A stretch of DNA of 64,000 nucleotides from contig OX359264.1 in the NCBI GenBank assembly GCA_947179155.2, forward strand, positions 53,541,702-53,605,701, read 5' to 3'. The position numbers and the translations under genes are program-made. The notes under the pieces were generated by a model that did no database searches, was not told where the DNA came from, and was given only the letters and a program-made list of their open reading frames with translations. Below are positions 50,217 through 59,433 of this stretch, one piece after another. Position 1 is the first letter of the stretch, and the number at the start of each line of letters is the position of its first letter. This DNA is from Hedera helix (lineage: Eukaryota; Streptophyta; Magnoliopsida; Apiales; Araliaceae).

Positions 50217-53200
50217 ATGGCTGAGAACCCTAATCCTGACCTGGCTCCCGTATCTCGGAAAGAGTTCAACGCTGTAAGAAATCAAATGACAGAGCTGACT
50301 ATGTTACTCAAAAAGCATTTCAAACTAAAATCAGGGCCACAGCTCGAGGACCCGCCGGGGCCATCATCTCAAGGGAACGTACTGACCCCAGAAACTCCAA
50401 AAGTAGAGCTGCCAAAGCAAGTCATTATCATCCCGGAGGACGAGGTGGCCAGTGGTGTCAGTAATAAGATAAAGCAGATGGAAGAGGCCATCAAAGCGAT
50501 GAAGGGGATTGGGTCGTATGGCAGTGTGAACTATTCCGACCTTTGCATCTTTCCGGGAACCAGATATCCAGAAAAGTTCAAACTCCCCGAATTTGAAAAG
50601 TATAACGGGTCAGGGGATCCTTACACCCATTTGAAAGTATACATCAGAGAGCTGGGGGGATATGCTGAGGACGAATCACTGAGAATGCAACTGTTCCAGA
50701 AAAGCCTGACAGGGGAGGCTAGAACGTGGTATGCGAGATTGGACAATGCTAAGATTCACAATTGGGAGGAGTTGGCCCATACTTTCCTAACCCAATACAG
50801 CTTTCAGTCCCAGATGGCCCCGGATCGATACCAGATGACCAAAATCAGAAAACAGACCAGTGAATCCTTCAGAGACTATGCTCAACGGTGGAGGAGGATG
50901 GCAGCCCAAGTGAACCCACCCATGAGTGAGGCAGAAATGGTTATGACTTTCATTGATATCCAGGAGGCTCCCTATTATGAAAGAGTAATGGCGGGAATAG
51001 GAAAGCCTTTTGCGGAGATGATCAAGCATGGGGAAATGGCTGAGATGGGATTGAAGTCAGGAAAGATCCGAGATTTCACAGCTCTTGAAGCTGTTGCTGA
51101 GCAAATCCAGAGTGGAAACTACGGCAGTTCATCCCGGAGACCCCAGAAGAGAAAGGAAGAGGATGTGTCCCTGATACTGCAAGGACTATCTGGGAAAACG
51201 ATGACCAGCCCTCCGGTCCGCATGCAAAGAAGTGAGGCCCCGCGTCCGTCAAATTTCAACAATCAAAGATATGAGGGGCGCAGGAAGTTCGAAAAGCCAC
51301 CAGAAAGGGAATTCACCCCATTGGGGGATTCATTGGAACATATACTGGCCCTGTTGCTGGGCCAGAAAAAGATTACCGAGCTATTGCCTCCATCAGACCC
51401 GAAAAGCAAGAGATATGACCCTAGCAAGAGATGCGCCTACCACTCGGCTTCCCCAGGGCACGACACCCAAGAATGCTGGTCACTAAAGCATAAAATTCAG
51501 AACATGATCGACAGCGGAGAGATAGTGGTAGAGCAACCAGAACCCCCAAACGTAAAGGTCAACCCTCTTCCCGAGCACAATGGGGGAGGCATGAACGTAG
51601 TGGAAATCAGTGGGGCAGAAGGTCCCTTGAAATCAATGTACATAAGGAGGATAGAAGGAGAAATTGCCATGACCCATGCCCAGGAGGGAGCGCAAAACGA
51701 GCCTATCAAGTTGGTTGGCGTGATGCGAGATACCAAAACAGAGCCTATCCGGTTATCAGCCCCAAGACCCCTTGTCATAGCCGCCAGGTCACAATTGCCG
51801 ATTACCAATCTGAAAGCTGTCCCGTGGAATTATGGGGGGGAAATCGAGGAGGAGGCCAGTTGCGCATCAGTCAGCTCTAAGGGAAATCCATTGTATCTAC
51901 CCAGGAGGGTTCTTGAGAAAACGAGAAGGGAAAACGGGAAACTATCGGAGAAAAAGGCATTGGAGTTTTGGGAGAAAATGAATCACGGCAAGGCAGATGT
52001 GGTCAAGGCTCTGGAGGTACAACCGCCCCTGACATCAGTCTTGGATCTTGCATTGGCATCAAATGATCATCATCAGATATTGAGCAAAGTCCTGGAAGAG
52101 GCTCATGTTCCCAAGTCAATTAGTACGGAAAGATTTGGCCACTTGGTGGGCCACCTATTGGACAACAATGTAATATCATTCACCGATGACGACATCCCCG
52201 AAGAAGGGAGGGGGCACCGGAGGCCGTTACACATTGCGGTTATCTCCTCCGGGTATGTGATGAACGGAGTCTTGATTGATGGTGGGTCAACCCTTAATAT
52301 TTGCCCATACAGTACTCTGGAGAAGATGAAAATCAACCCTAAGCGCCTGCGGGCCAGCCAAGTGGTGGTGAGGGCGTTTGACGGATCAAGAAAGGACACG
52401 GTGGGAGAGATTGAGCTGCCGGTGGAGATCGAGCCTTATGCTTTTGACATTTCTTTCCAAGTACTGGATATCACGGCCAATTACAACATGCTCTTGGGGA
52501 GGCCCTGGATTCATATGGCAGGGGCAGTTCCCTCCACCCTGCATCAGCAAATAAAATTCATCGTGGAGGGCCATTTGGTAACAATCACCGCAGAATCTGA
52601 CTGCCCCGTTCCCTCTATAAAAGGCATGCCGGTGATCCATGTGGACGAGTCGGCCCAACCAATAAGCTATCAGGCGTTTGAAATCAGCACCCCTCAGTAC
52701 AAGCAGTTGGGAGCCCCGGAGTTAAAACTTAATATGTCCCCCGAGCTCACCTTCGTTGCCCGGGAAATGATGGCAATGAACTTCCAGCCGGGGCAAGGGC
52801 TGGGCAAGCACAGCCAAGGAATCACCGAGCCCATCCAGGTACCAGTGCAGGCAGGCAAGGCAGGGTTAGGATATCAAGGAGGTATAATGCCGAAGAACTC
52901 ATATAAGAAAGTTCCCATGCGGATAACCGGAGTCCCGATACCGAGAGCAAATAGTGAACACTCCCCAAGGGTAATCAAGCCTGCATCTGAAGCAGAGGGT
53001 AAAGTGGAGGTTCCCCCAGTCAAGGGAGTGGCCCAGCAGTCGGATTTCTTACAGGAAATTATGGAACAGTTCGAGAAGAAGTGTCATCTCCCGGGGCAGT
53101 CAGGCCCCAGTGAAAAGGGAAAAGAGAAGATAACTGAAGGCAAGCAGATCATGCCATTTATAAATTGGGTCGGGTTAGAAGTGCCCGAGGAAAGTGAAAA

Positions 53201-53333
53201 TGAAAGCCAAAGCCAAGTTACCGCAATCATAGAGGAGGTGCCAGATACAGAGATCCCCTCCATCACTAGCTATAAAACCGAAGTGATCCCCAGGAATTGG
53301 ACCATACAGCCAGTAATATCCAGAAAAGGGTAA
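50217..53333 (+). CDS. Gag-protease polyprotein
   Basis: 1038 codons, uninterrupted. The retrotransposon gag domain is at about residues 120-290 (LTGEARTWYARL, FLTQYSFQSQMAPDRYQM). A zinc-binding Cys/His cluster starts at C406 (CAYHSASPGHDTQECW). The aspartic protease active site is DGGSTLN from D688, with the flap/C-terminal GRPWIH motif near 760. A G-patch-like segment, MNFQPGQGLGKHSQG, lies at about 853-867, a feature also found after protease in some retroviruses and Tat elements. The protein would form particles and mature itself. The start is the first ATG of the frame, opening MAENPNPDL. The TAA stop at 53331-53333 is part of a predicted splice donor. Confidence 0.93.
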   Translation: MAENPNPDLAPVSRKEFNAVRNQMTELTMLLKKHFKLKSGPQLEDPPGPSSQGNVLTPETPKVELPKQVIIIPEDEVASGVSNKIKQMEEAIKAMKGIGSYGSVNYSDLCIFPGTRYPEKFKLPEFEKYNGSGDPYTHLKVYIRELGGYAEDESLRMQLFQKSLTGEARTWYARLDNAKIHNWEELAHTFLTQYSFQSQMAPDRYQMTKIRKQTSESFRDYAQRWRRMAAQVNPPMSEAEMVMTFIDIQEAPYYERVMAGIGKPFAEMIKHGEMAEMGLKSGKIRDFTALEAVAEQIQSGNYGSSSRRPQKRKEEDVSLILQGLSGKTMTSPPVRMQRSEAPRPSNFNNQRYEGRRKFEKPPEREFTPLGDSLEHILALLLGQKKITELLPPSDPKSKRYDPSKRCAYHSASPGHDTQECWSLKHKIQNMIDSGEIVVEQPEPPNVKVNPLPEHNGGGMNVVEISGAEGPLKSMYIRRIEGEIAMTHAQEGAQNEPIKLVGVMRDTKTEPIRLSAPRPLVIAARSQLPITNLKAVPWNYGGEIEEEASCASVSSKGNPLYLPRRVLEKTRRENGKLSEKKALEFWEKMNHGKADVVKALEVQPPLTSVLDLALASNDHHQILSKVLEEAHVPKSISTERFGHLVGHLLDNNVISFTDDDIPEEGRGHRRPLHIAVISSGYVMNGVLIDGGSTLNICPYSTLEKMKINPKRLRASQVVVRAFDGSRKDTVGEIELPVEIEPYAFDISFQVLDITANYNMLLGRPWIHMAGAVPSTLHQQIKFIVEGHLVTITAESDCPVPSIKGMPVIHVDESAQPISYQAFEISTPQYKQLGAPELKLNMSPELTFVAREMMAMNFQPGQGLGKHSQGITEPIQVPVQAGKAGLGYQGGIMPKNSYKKVPMRITGVPIPRANSEHSPRVIKPASEAEGKVEVPPVKGVAQQSDFLQEIMEQFEKKCHLPGQSGPSEKGKEKITEGKQIMPFINWVGLEVPEESENESQSQVTAIIEEVPDTEIPSITSYKTEVIPRNWTIQPVISRKG

Positions 53334-53503
53334 ATGCAGGAGTGTCCGGGAATCTTGTCCAGTAGGGGGATCAAGGGGTTTTTTAAGACGGTGTTTTTGT
53401 TTATGTATCTGCACGTCTATTTCATACTTTTGTCATGATTATTGAAAAGGAAGTCATGTACCTAATGTTTATATATATGACAAATATTTTTGTTTCATGT
53501 CAG
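53330..53503 (+). other. Predicted intron between protease and RT
   Basis: Donor AAAAGG|GTAAAT and acceptor TTTCATGTCAG|GTG give a 174-nt intron, divisible by three, that contains the gag-pro stop codon and several further stops. Removing it joins gag-pro to pol in the same frame. A spliced intron at this place is known for Ogre elements; splicing here is predicted, not shown. Confidence 0.7.
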
Positions 53504-56500
53504 GTGTACCGATTTGAGTCATTCTAGCCTAACAAACGATTTTCCAAATTTGAAAGACGATTATGATTTTGATATAGAACTGGATTTCGATTTGATGGGA
53601 ATTGAGCAGGACGAAGCAGATGATGACGACGCTCCCGACGAGATCAAAGAGTGGGTCGAGGATAAACCCAAACCCAACCTAGACCAAACCATCACCATCA
53701 ACATAGGAATCCTTGAAAACCCCAAAGAGCTAAAAATTGGGGCAGACTTGACTTCAGACTAGAAAACAGAGATAACTGAACTTTTGAGCCAATATGAGGA
53801 TGTGTTTGCTTGGTCACACGAAGACATGGTCGGTTTGTCCACGGATATTGTGGTACATCGATTGCCTATCAAGGAGGGTTTCAGGCCAGTTAAGCAAAAG
53901 TTGAGAAAGTTAAAACCGGAATGGAGCTTAAAAGTGAAGGAAGAGATAGTCAAGCAATTCAAGGCTGGGATCATCATGGTGTCTACTTACCCAGAATGGC
54001 TTTCCAATATAGTCCCCGTGGCAAAGCCTGGAGGAAAGGTGAGAGTGTGCGTGGATTATAGAGATCTGAACAAGGCCAGTCTTAAGGATAACTTCCCAGT
54101 GCCTTTCATACACATTTTGGTGGATAACACAGCTTAGTATGAAATGTATTCGTTTGTCGATTGTTTCGCGGGGTATCACCAGATAATGGTGGCGGAAGAG
54201 GATCGAGAAAAGACTGCCTTCATCACCCCCTGGGGCACATTCTGTTATAGACGACTTGCTTTCGGCCTCACAAATGCAGGAGCCACTTATCAGAGGGCCA
54301 TGATGGCCCTGTTCCACGACATGATGCACAAGGAGATAGAGGTTTACGTGGATGACATCATTGTGAAATCGAGGGCGGAATCTGACCATGTGACTCACCT
54401 TAAGAAGCTATTTGAGCGGCTCAGGAAGTATAATTTGAAGCTCAATCCAGCCAAATGTGCCTTCGGGGTTCAGTCAGGTAAACTCCTTGGATTCTTGGTG
54501 AGCAATCGAGGCATCGAACTGGATCCGGCTAAGATCAGGGCTATTGTGGATATGCTAGCTCCCCGTACAGAGAAAGAGATAAGTGGATTTTTGGGGAGGA
54601 TAAACTTCATCAGTCGGTTCATATCCCATCTGACCACCACCTGCGAACCAATCTTCAAACTGTTAAGGAAAGATGCCTCCCGGAAGTGGAACAGTCAATG
54701 CCAAAAGGCCTTTCAGACTATTAAGAAGCAACTAACAGAAGCGCCAGTGCTGGTACCGCCAAAGGACGGGGTTCCCCTTTTCCTGTATATATCCGTGAAT
54801 GATATGGCGATGGGTTGTATGCTGGGGCAGAAGAGTGAATCCGGTAAGGAGCATGCCATTTATTACCTCAGCAAGAGATTCAGCAGCTGTGAACAGAATT
54901 ACACGCCGATCGAGAAAACATGTTGCGCCTTGGCCTGGGCTGCTATGAGATTACAGCATTACCTCCATGGACACACTACCTATTTGATCTCGCGAATCGA
55001 CCCCTTGAAGTATATATTTGAGAGACCAATGCTGAATTGTCGATTGTCAAGGTGGCAGTTAATCCTCCAGCAATTCGACATCCTGTATGTTACCCAGAAG
55101 GCCATGAAAGGGCAGGGAATTGCAGATCAATTATCAGAGATGCCGACAGGGGGGATGGAGCCTTTAGAGACTTTCCTACCGGGTGAAGACATACTGTGGG
55201 TCCAGCGGGCGAGGTGTGATGATGAAGGAAAGTTTTGGAAAATGTATTTCGACGGCTCCATGAATGCTGAAGGGGCTGGGGCTGGAGCGGTCCTGGTCTC
55301 CATTACGGGCGAGCAATACCCTGTCCTCACCAAATTAAAGTTCAGTAACTCGAACAATACGGCTGAATACGAAGGATGTATATTGGGACTGAGATTCGCC
55401 CGCAATATGGGAGTGAAAAGATTAGCCGTGTTCGGAGATTCAGAATTGGTAATCAGACAGGCGACTGGGGAATATGGCACTAAGGAGCTTCGGTTACTCC
55501 CGTACCACCGGTGTGTAGTCCGATTGATGCAAGAATTTGAAGATATAGCTTTCCGACACATTCCCCGGGGGCGGAATGACTTTGCCGATGCACTGGCCAC
55601 CCTGGCTTCGTTAGTCCACGTACTCAAAGGCAAAGCCACCCCACAGATTGAAATAACAGTACAAAGTGCCCCCGCTTACGAAGAATACATATCGGAGTTG
55701 TCAGAAGATGTGGCTCAACCAAATCAGCCCTAGTATCATGACATTCAGAAATACTTGAGGGATAGATCACTCCCCGTCCAGGCGAACCGAACGGAAAGGC
55801 AGAAAATCCAGAAGATGGCGATGAAATTCTATTTAAGCGGAGACTCCCTGTATAAGAGGGATGTAGGCTTGGGATTATTGCGATGTGTGGACGAGACTCA
55901 AGCACAGAAAATCATGGGCGAAGTGCACGGTGGAGTATGTGGGCCGCATATGAGTGGACCAATGTTGGCCAAGAAAATTCTGAGAACCGGGCATTACTGG
56001 CTATCACTTAAGGCTGACTGTGACGATCATGTCAAGCGATGTTTCCAATGCCAAGCACACGGTAATGTGATGCATGCACCTCCTAATGAACTGCATTGTA
56101 TGACTTCCCCTTGGTCGTTCTCCATGTGGGGTATGGATATTATCGGGCCCGTGGAGCCCAAAGCGAGCAACGGCCACCGGTTCATTTTCGTCATGATTGA
56201 CTATTTCACTAAATGGGTAGAGGCAGCTTCTTTCCCCAAAGTAACGCAGGAAGTTATAGTCAGTTTCATCAGGAACAATGTGATTTGCCGATACGGACAG
56301 CCTGAAATCTTGGTGTCCGACAATGCCAAGAATCTGAACAATGCCCTTATGAAGGAGTTGTGCGCCCAATTCAAGATCAAGCATCTCAATTCTGTCATTT
56401 ACCGGCCCAAAATGAATGGGGCCGTGGAGGCGGCGAATAAAAATATAAAGAGAATTATGGCGAGAATGTCTGCCAATCATCGGGGATGGCCAGACTTGCT

Positions 56501-56973
56501 ACCCCTCACACTGTTTGCATATCGGACATCAGTTCGTACGTCTACAGGGGCAACCCCTTACGCCTTGGTATATGGGATGGAGGCCGTTTTGCCAGTAGAG
56601 ATGGAAATGGCATCCCTCCGAATTTTGCTTGATGCTCGGATTGACGAGGAGGATTGGATACAAAGTCGATACGACCAGTTAGCCTTAATAGATGAAAGAA
56701 GGGTGGCGGCTATATTACACGGTCGGTTGTATCAGCAACGCATCTCTCGATCGTACGACAAAAAGATACGGTCCCGAAAGTTCAAGGAAAATGATTTAGT
56801 GCTAAAGAGGGTCATACCCTGTCAAGACGAAGCCAAAGGGAAATTCGCTCCAAATTGGGAAGGACCCTTTGTGATCAAGAAGGTCCTATCTGGAGGGGCC
56901 CTTATCCTACAAGAAATGGATGGCGAGGTATTTCCGCAGCCCCTGAATTCTGATTCTGTGAAACGGTTCTACG

Positions 56974-56978
<5 letters not shown>
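53504..56978 (+). pseudogene. Pol: RT, dual RNase H, integrase, with three in-frame TAG codons
   Basis: One continuous frame, interrupted by TAG at 53760-53762, 54135-54137 and 55731-55733. RT carries VRVCVDYRDLNKAS, the motif-A-like SFVDCFAGYHQI, and YVDD at 54345-54356. A first, probably degenerate RNase H follows (ISVNDMAMGCML ... YYLSKRF). The second, archaeal-type RNase H has FDGS (from 55248), AEYEG, FGDSE (D at 55437) and an ADAL Asp near 55587. Integrase has an HHCC zinc finger (EVHGG..., CDDHVKRCFQC) and catalytic D at 56136, D at 56319 and E at 56427, a D-35-E spacing. The C-terminus ends in RFYA. As it stands the copy cannot make a full Pol without readthrough, so it is probably non-autonomous or dead. 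Confidence 0.9.

Positions 56979-57011
<33 letters not shown>
56977..57011 (+). repeat. Poly(A) run of 35 after the integrase stop
   Basis: The A run starts within the TAA stop codon of integrase. Its length is likely to vary between copies. Confidence 0.9.
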
Positions 57012-57014
<3 letters not shown>

Positions 57015-57582
57015 TCCTATCTCCCTTGTAACTCGAACTACGTAGGACCTGATCTCCCGACCTTGTGGGAGTACGTAGGCAGCCATCCTGGCACGGTCCG
57101 TTCTATACAAAATAATAAATCTTGTCCCTATACCAAACCCATTTCCAGAAAACCCGAAACCTTACTTTGGACAAATACATTCAGCCGTCATGGCCCGGTC
57201 CGTTCTATACCAAAATAATAAACCTTGTCCCTATGCCGAAACCACTTCCAGAAAATCCCGAAATCCTATACACTCCAAACTTACCCAAACCTAGCCACAT
57301 AATTAGCCCAAAGTCCAAGACTCACTTCGATGAAATCAAAGGGGGCACGCGGCAATATCTGTGGAGTTCCAATCAAGACTTGAGGAAAGAAATAAGGCAA
57401 TATATCGAAATCATAATCGGCTGGATAAAATAAGGATCCAATGAAGGGCGACGATGCATCAAAAAGGGGAAATGACTAAAACCATAAATATTTCTCTATA
57501 TATACAAAACATTTTGATTACAAGTCTGTCTTTTAAATAAAAGTGATGAAACTGACATAGTCCGTGCAGAAAATAAAATCAT
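57012..57582 (+). other. Region between pol and the antisense genes
   Basis: Contains aactacgtagga and agtacgtaggca around a small hairpin (ctccc...gggag), at about 57036-57080, then two tandem copies of a 102-bp unit (57081-57182 and 57183-57285) sharing cggtccgttctatac and aataataaa.cttgtcccta. Nothing coding was recognised. Confidence 0.6.
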
Positions 57583-59226
57583 CTACAGGTCAGAGACCAG
57601 CTGGAGCAGGATAGACAGAATAGTCGAGGCATCATAAACCTCCGGCTCATCCGCAATCTGTTGTCCCATCATGTCAATCCGATTCAAAAGAGCAGCAGCA
57701 CTGGTAACAGTCGTGGAATGGCCCTCCATGATGACTCGGGCCTGCTCTACGATGTTATCTCTGGCAGAAAGGGCGGCATCCCGGGCTAGTACAGCAGCAT
57801 CCCGCTCCGCATAGGCGGTATCCCTCTCAGTCTCAGTAGCACTCAAAACGAACCGGAGCCGGGTACCCTCAATCATCAATCTCTGGATCCGATCAGTCAA
57901 GTCAAAGGAATGGGCATGTACCGAAGTGGAAACCTCCTCAACACCAGATCTGGGCGATAATCCTGAAACCTCCGGAGAAATGATCGCATCTGAATTAGTC
58001 TCACCTGGAAAAAGTCCTCGGGAACCATCCAATACCCCGATCGGGTCAAAGTCGGCAATCTCAGAATCCCCGTGCAACCATAACAGATAATCAGGTGTCT
58101 GACCGGGGTAACTGTCCCCAAACTCGGCCAAGACCCTGTGTGACCAAAGATCGTATACCCTCAGCAGCTCCCTCTCCGTCTGAGGCGATATGAGAAATCG
58201 GTAATCAGCTGCTCCCGCAAAGAGATGGAGATCCTGCATCTGGTCAAACTGCCCCATGACAGCTAAGGGATGATAAGTCGTCACCCCACTCAAGCCAAGA
58301 AGAGGGAGGAAATCAAAAGGTGGCACATGAGTCAAGAAACTCTGGAAGGAGCAATAGCCCGAATAAATCAGAAGATGGAAAGGCTCCTCAATGGCTGATA
58401 AGAACTCCCTCCAGGAAGCTGTATCCGTGCATCGCCGGGGACGGAATGAGAACTGCATGGCCAAGCTGTGGCTGAAACAAAACCCATGCCGACGAAACTG
58501 TCCGATAGGTCTGAGATGGCTCATGAACCATACATACAACAAAATGGAGCTTCCCCTGAATGTGCGACCAGAAAAGGAATGGCAATACGAGGCAGATAGG
58601 TAAGTCTCGGCAAGTATCATGGGAAGGATAGTATGATCCTCCTGAAGGGCTTGAACCGCCACAATAACCCGCATATCCATAAGGTCATCCCCTGCAGGCA
58701 TGTACAGAACTGATACGACACAAGCCATCAAAACATCCACTCTCAAAGCGCCCCAGCGCTCCTCAGATACTGAAAAATCACTGAAAAACCGAGAGAAGCT
58801 ATCCACCGAGCCAAATCTGTTAACCAGGAAGGATAGAGGAACAAGGTGGCTCGAGGAGGTCACGGATAGCAGAGCTGTCCTCCGCAAGCCTGTGAAAGTC
58901 AGAAACTGGCGGCGCATATGGCCCGAGGTAACCCGTGCACAGGGACCATCCATTGATAAACCGGTGAAGCAAGCATACTCCTCAAGAGTGGGAGTCAGAT
59001 ACTCCAGCCTAAACCTGAAAACCTGTCGGTCCGGGATCCAACAACTGAGAATGCCATCAACAAAGCCCGGCGGCACCTGAAATGACAGTAGAGCCAAGGA
59101 GTGTCCCAAAAGACCCTCTGCGATGATTCGGTCGGAGGGTAGCAAACTATCCAGCCACAAGAAGAGCCTGCCAATAAACCCTGAGGGGGCGCAAGGGTCC
59201 ACGCGAACCACGTCCAGGGATGACAT
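57583..59226 (-). CDS. Antisense gene 1: plant mobile domain / DUF7745-like protein
   Basis: 547 codons without interruption, opposite to gag-pol. The N-terminal half has the pattern of the plant mobile domain/DUF7745 group (LLSFQVPPGFVDGILSCW, then LTPTLEEYACFTGLSMDGP near residues 77-97), which occurs in plant proteins related to transposon-derived and silencing-linked MAIL1-type proteins. The C-terminal 110 residues are Ala/Arg/Glu-rich and should form a coiled coil (RDTAYAERDAAVLARDAALS). The ATG at 59226 directly follows tttttacag, a good splice acceptor, so the mRNA may be spliced from an upstream leader. No signal peptide or membrane segment stands out. Function unknown; such antisense extra ORFs are known in Tat elements. 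Confidence 0.8.
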   Translation of the reverse strand: MSSLDVVRVDPCAPSGFIGRLFLWLDSLLPSDRIIAEGLLGHSLALLSFQVPPGFVDGILSCWIPDRQVFRFRLEYLTPTLEEYACFTGLSMDGPCARVTSGHMRRQFLTFTGLRRTALLSVTSSSHLVPLSFLVNRFGSVDSFSRFFSDFSVSEERWGALRVDVLMACVVSVLYMPAGDDLMDMRVIVAVQALQEDHTILPMILAETYLSASYCHSFSGRTFRGSSILLYVWFMSHLRPIGQFRRHGFCFSHSLAMQFSFRPRRCTDTASWREFLSAIEEPFHLLIYSGYCSFQSFLTHVPPFDFLPLLGLSGVTTYHPLAVMGQFDQMQDLHLFAGAADYRFLISPQTERELLRVYDLWSHRVLAEFGDSYPGQTPDYLLWLHGDSEIADFDPIGVLDGSRGLFPGETNSDAIISPEVSGLSPRSGVEEVSTSVHAHSFDLTDRIQRLMIEGTRLRFVLSATETERDTAYAERDAAVLARDAALSARDNIVEQARVIMEGHSTTVTSAAALLNRIDMMGQQIADEPEVYDASTILSILLQLVSDL

Positions 59227-59433
59227 CTGTAAAAAGCGGTATCAAAAGACTATACAGGGGTCAATTTTTCCTTATATAACAAATCATACATCATACAAGC
59301 TATAATGGAATGAATGGATCATCAAAAGTAAATGATTGTGCATAAAATAAAATGAGTATGTACATAATCCATGAAATGAGAAATGATAATAAAACGAACA
59401 GGTCTAAATACAGAGGTCCTAGCCTATCAAAGT
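59227..59433 (-). other. Spacer between antisense genes 2 and 1
   Basis: 207 nt between the gene 2 stop and the gene 1 ATG, AT-rich, ending in a pyrimidine tract and cag. It could be an intron end or an untranslated leader. Confidence 0.5.

Noticed and set aside
54144..55733. RT-RNase H as a separate gene from integrase
   Set aside because: The frames on either side of each TAG are the same, so they are one interrupted pol.
56977..57011. Poly(A) tail of a processed retrogene
   Set aside because: It is internal to the Tat element, directly after integrase, with more element sequence following.
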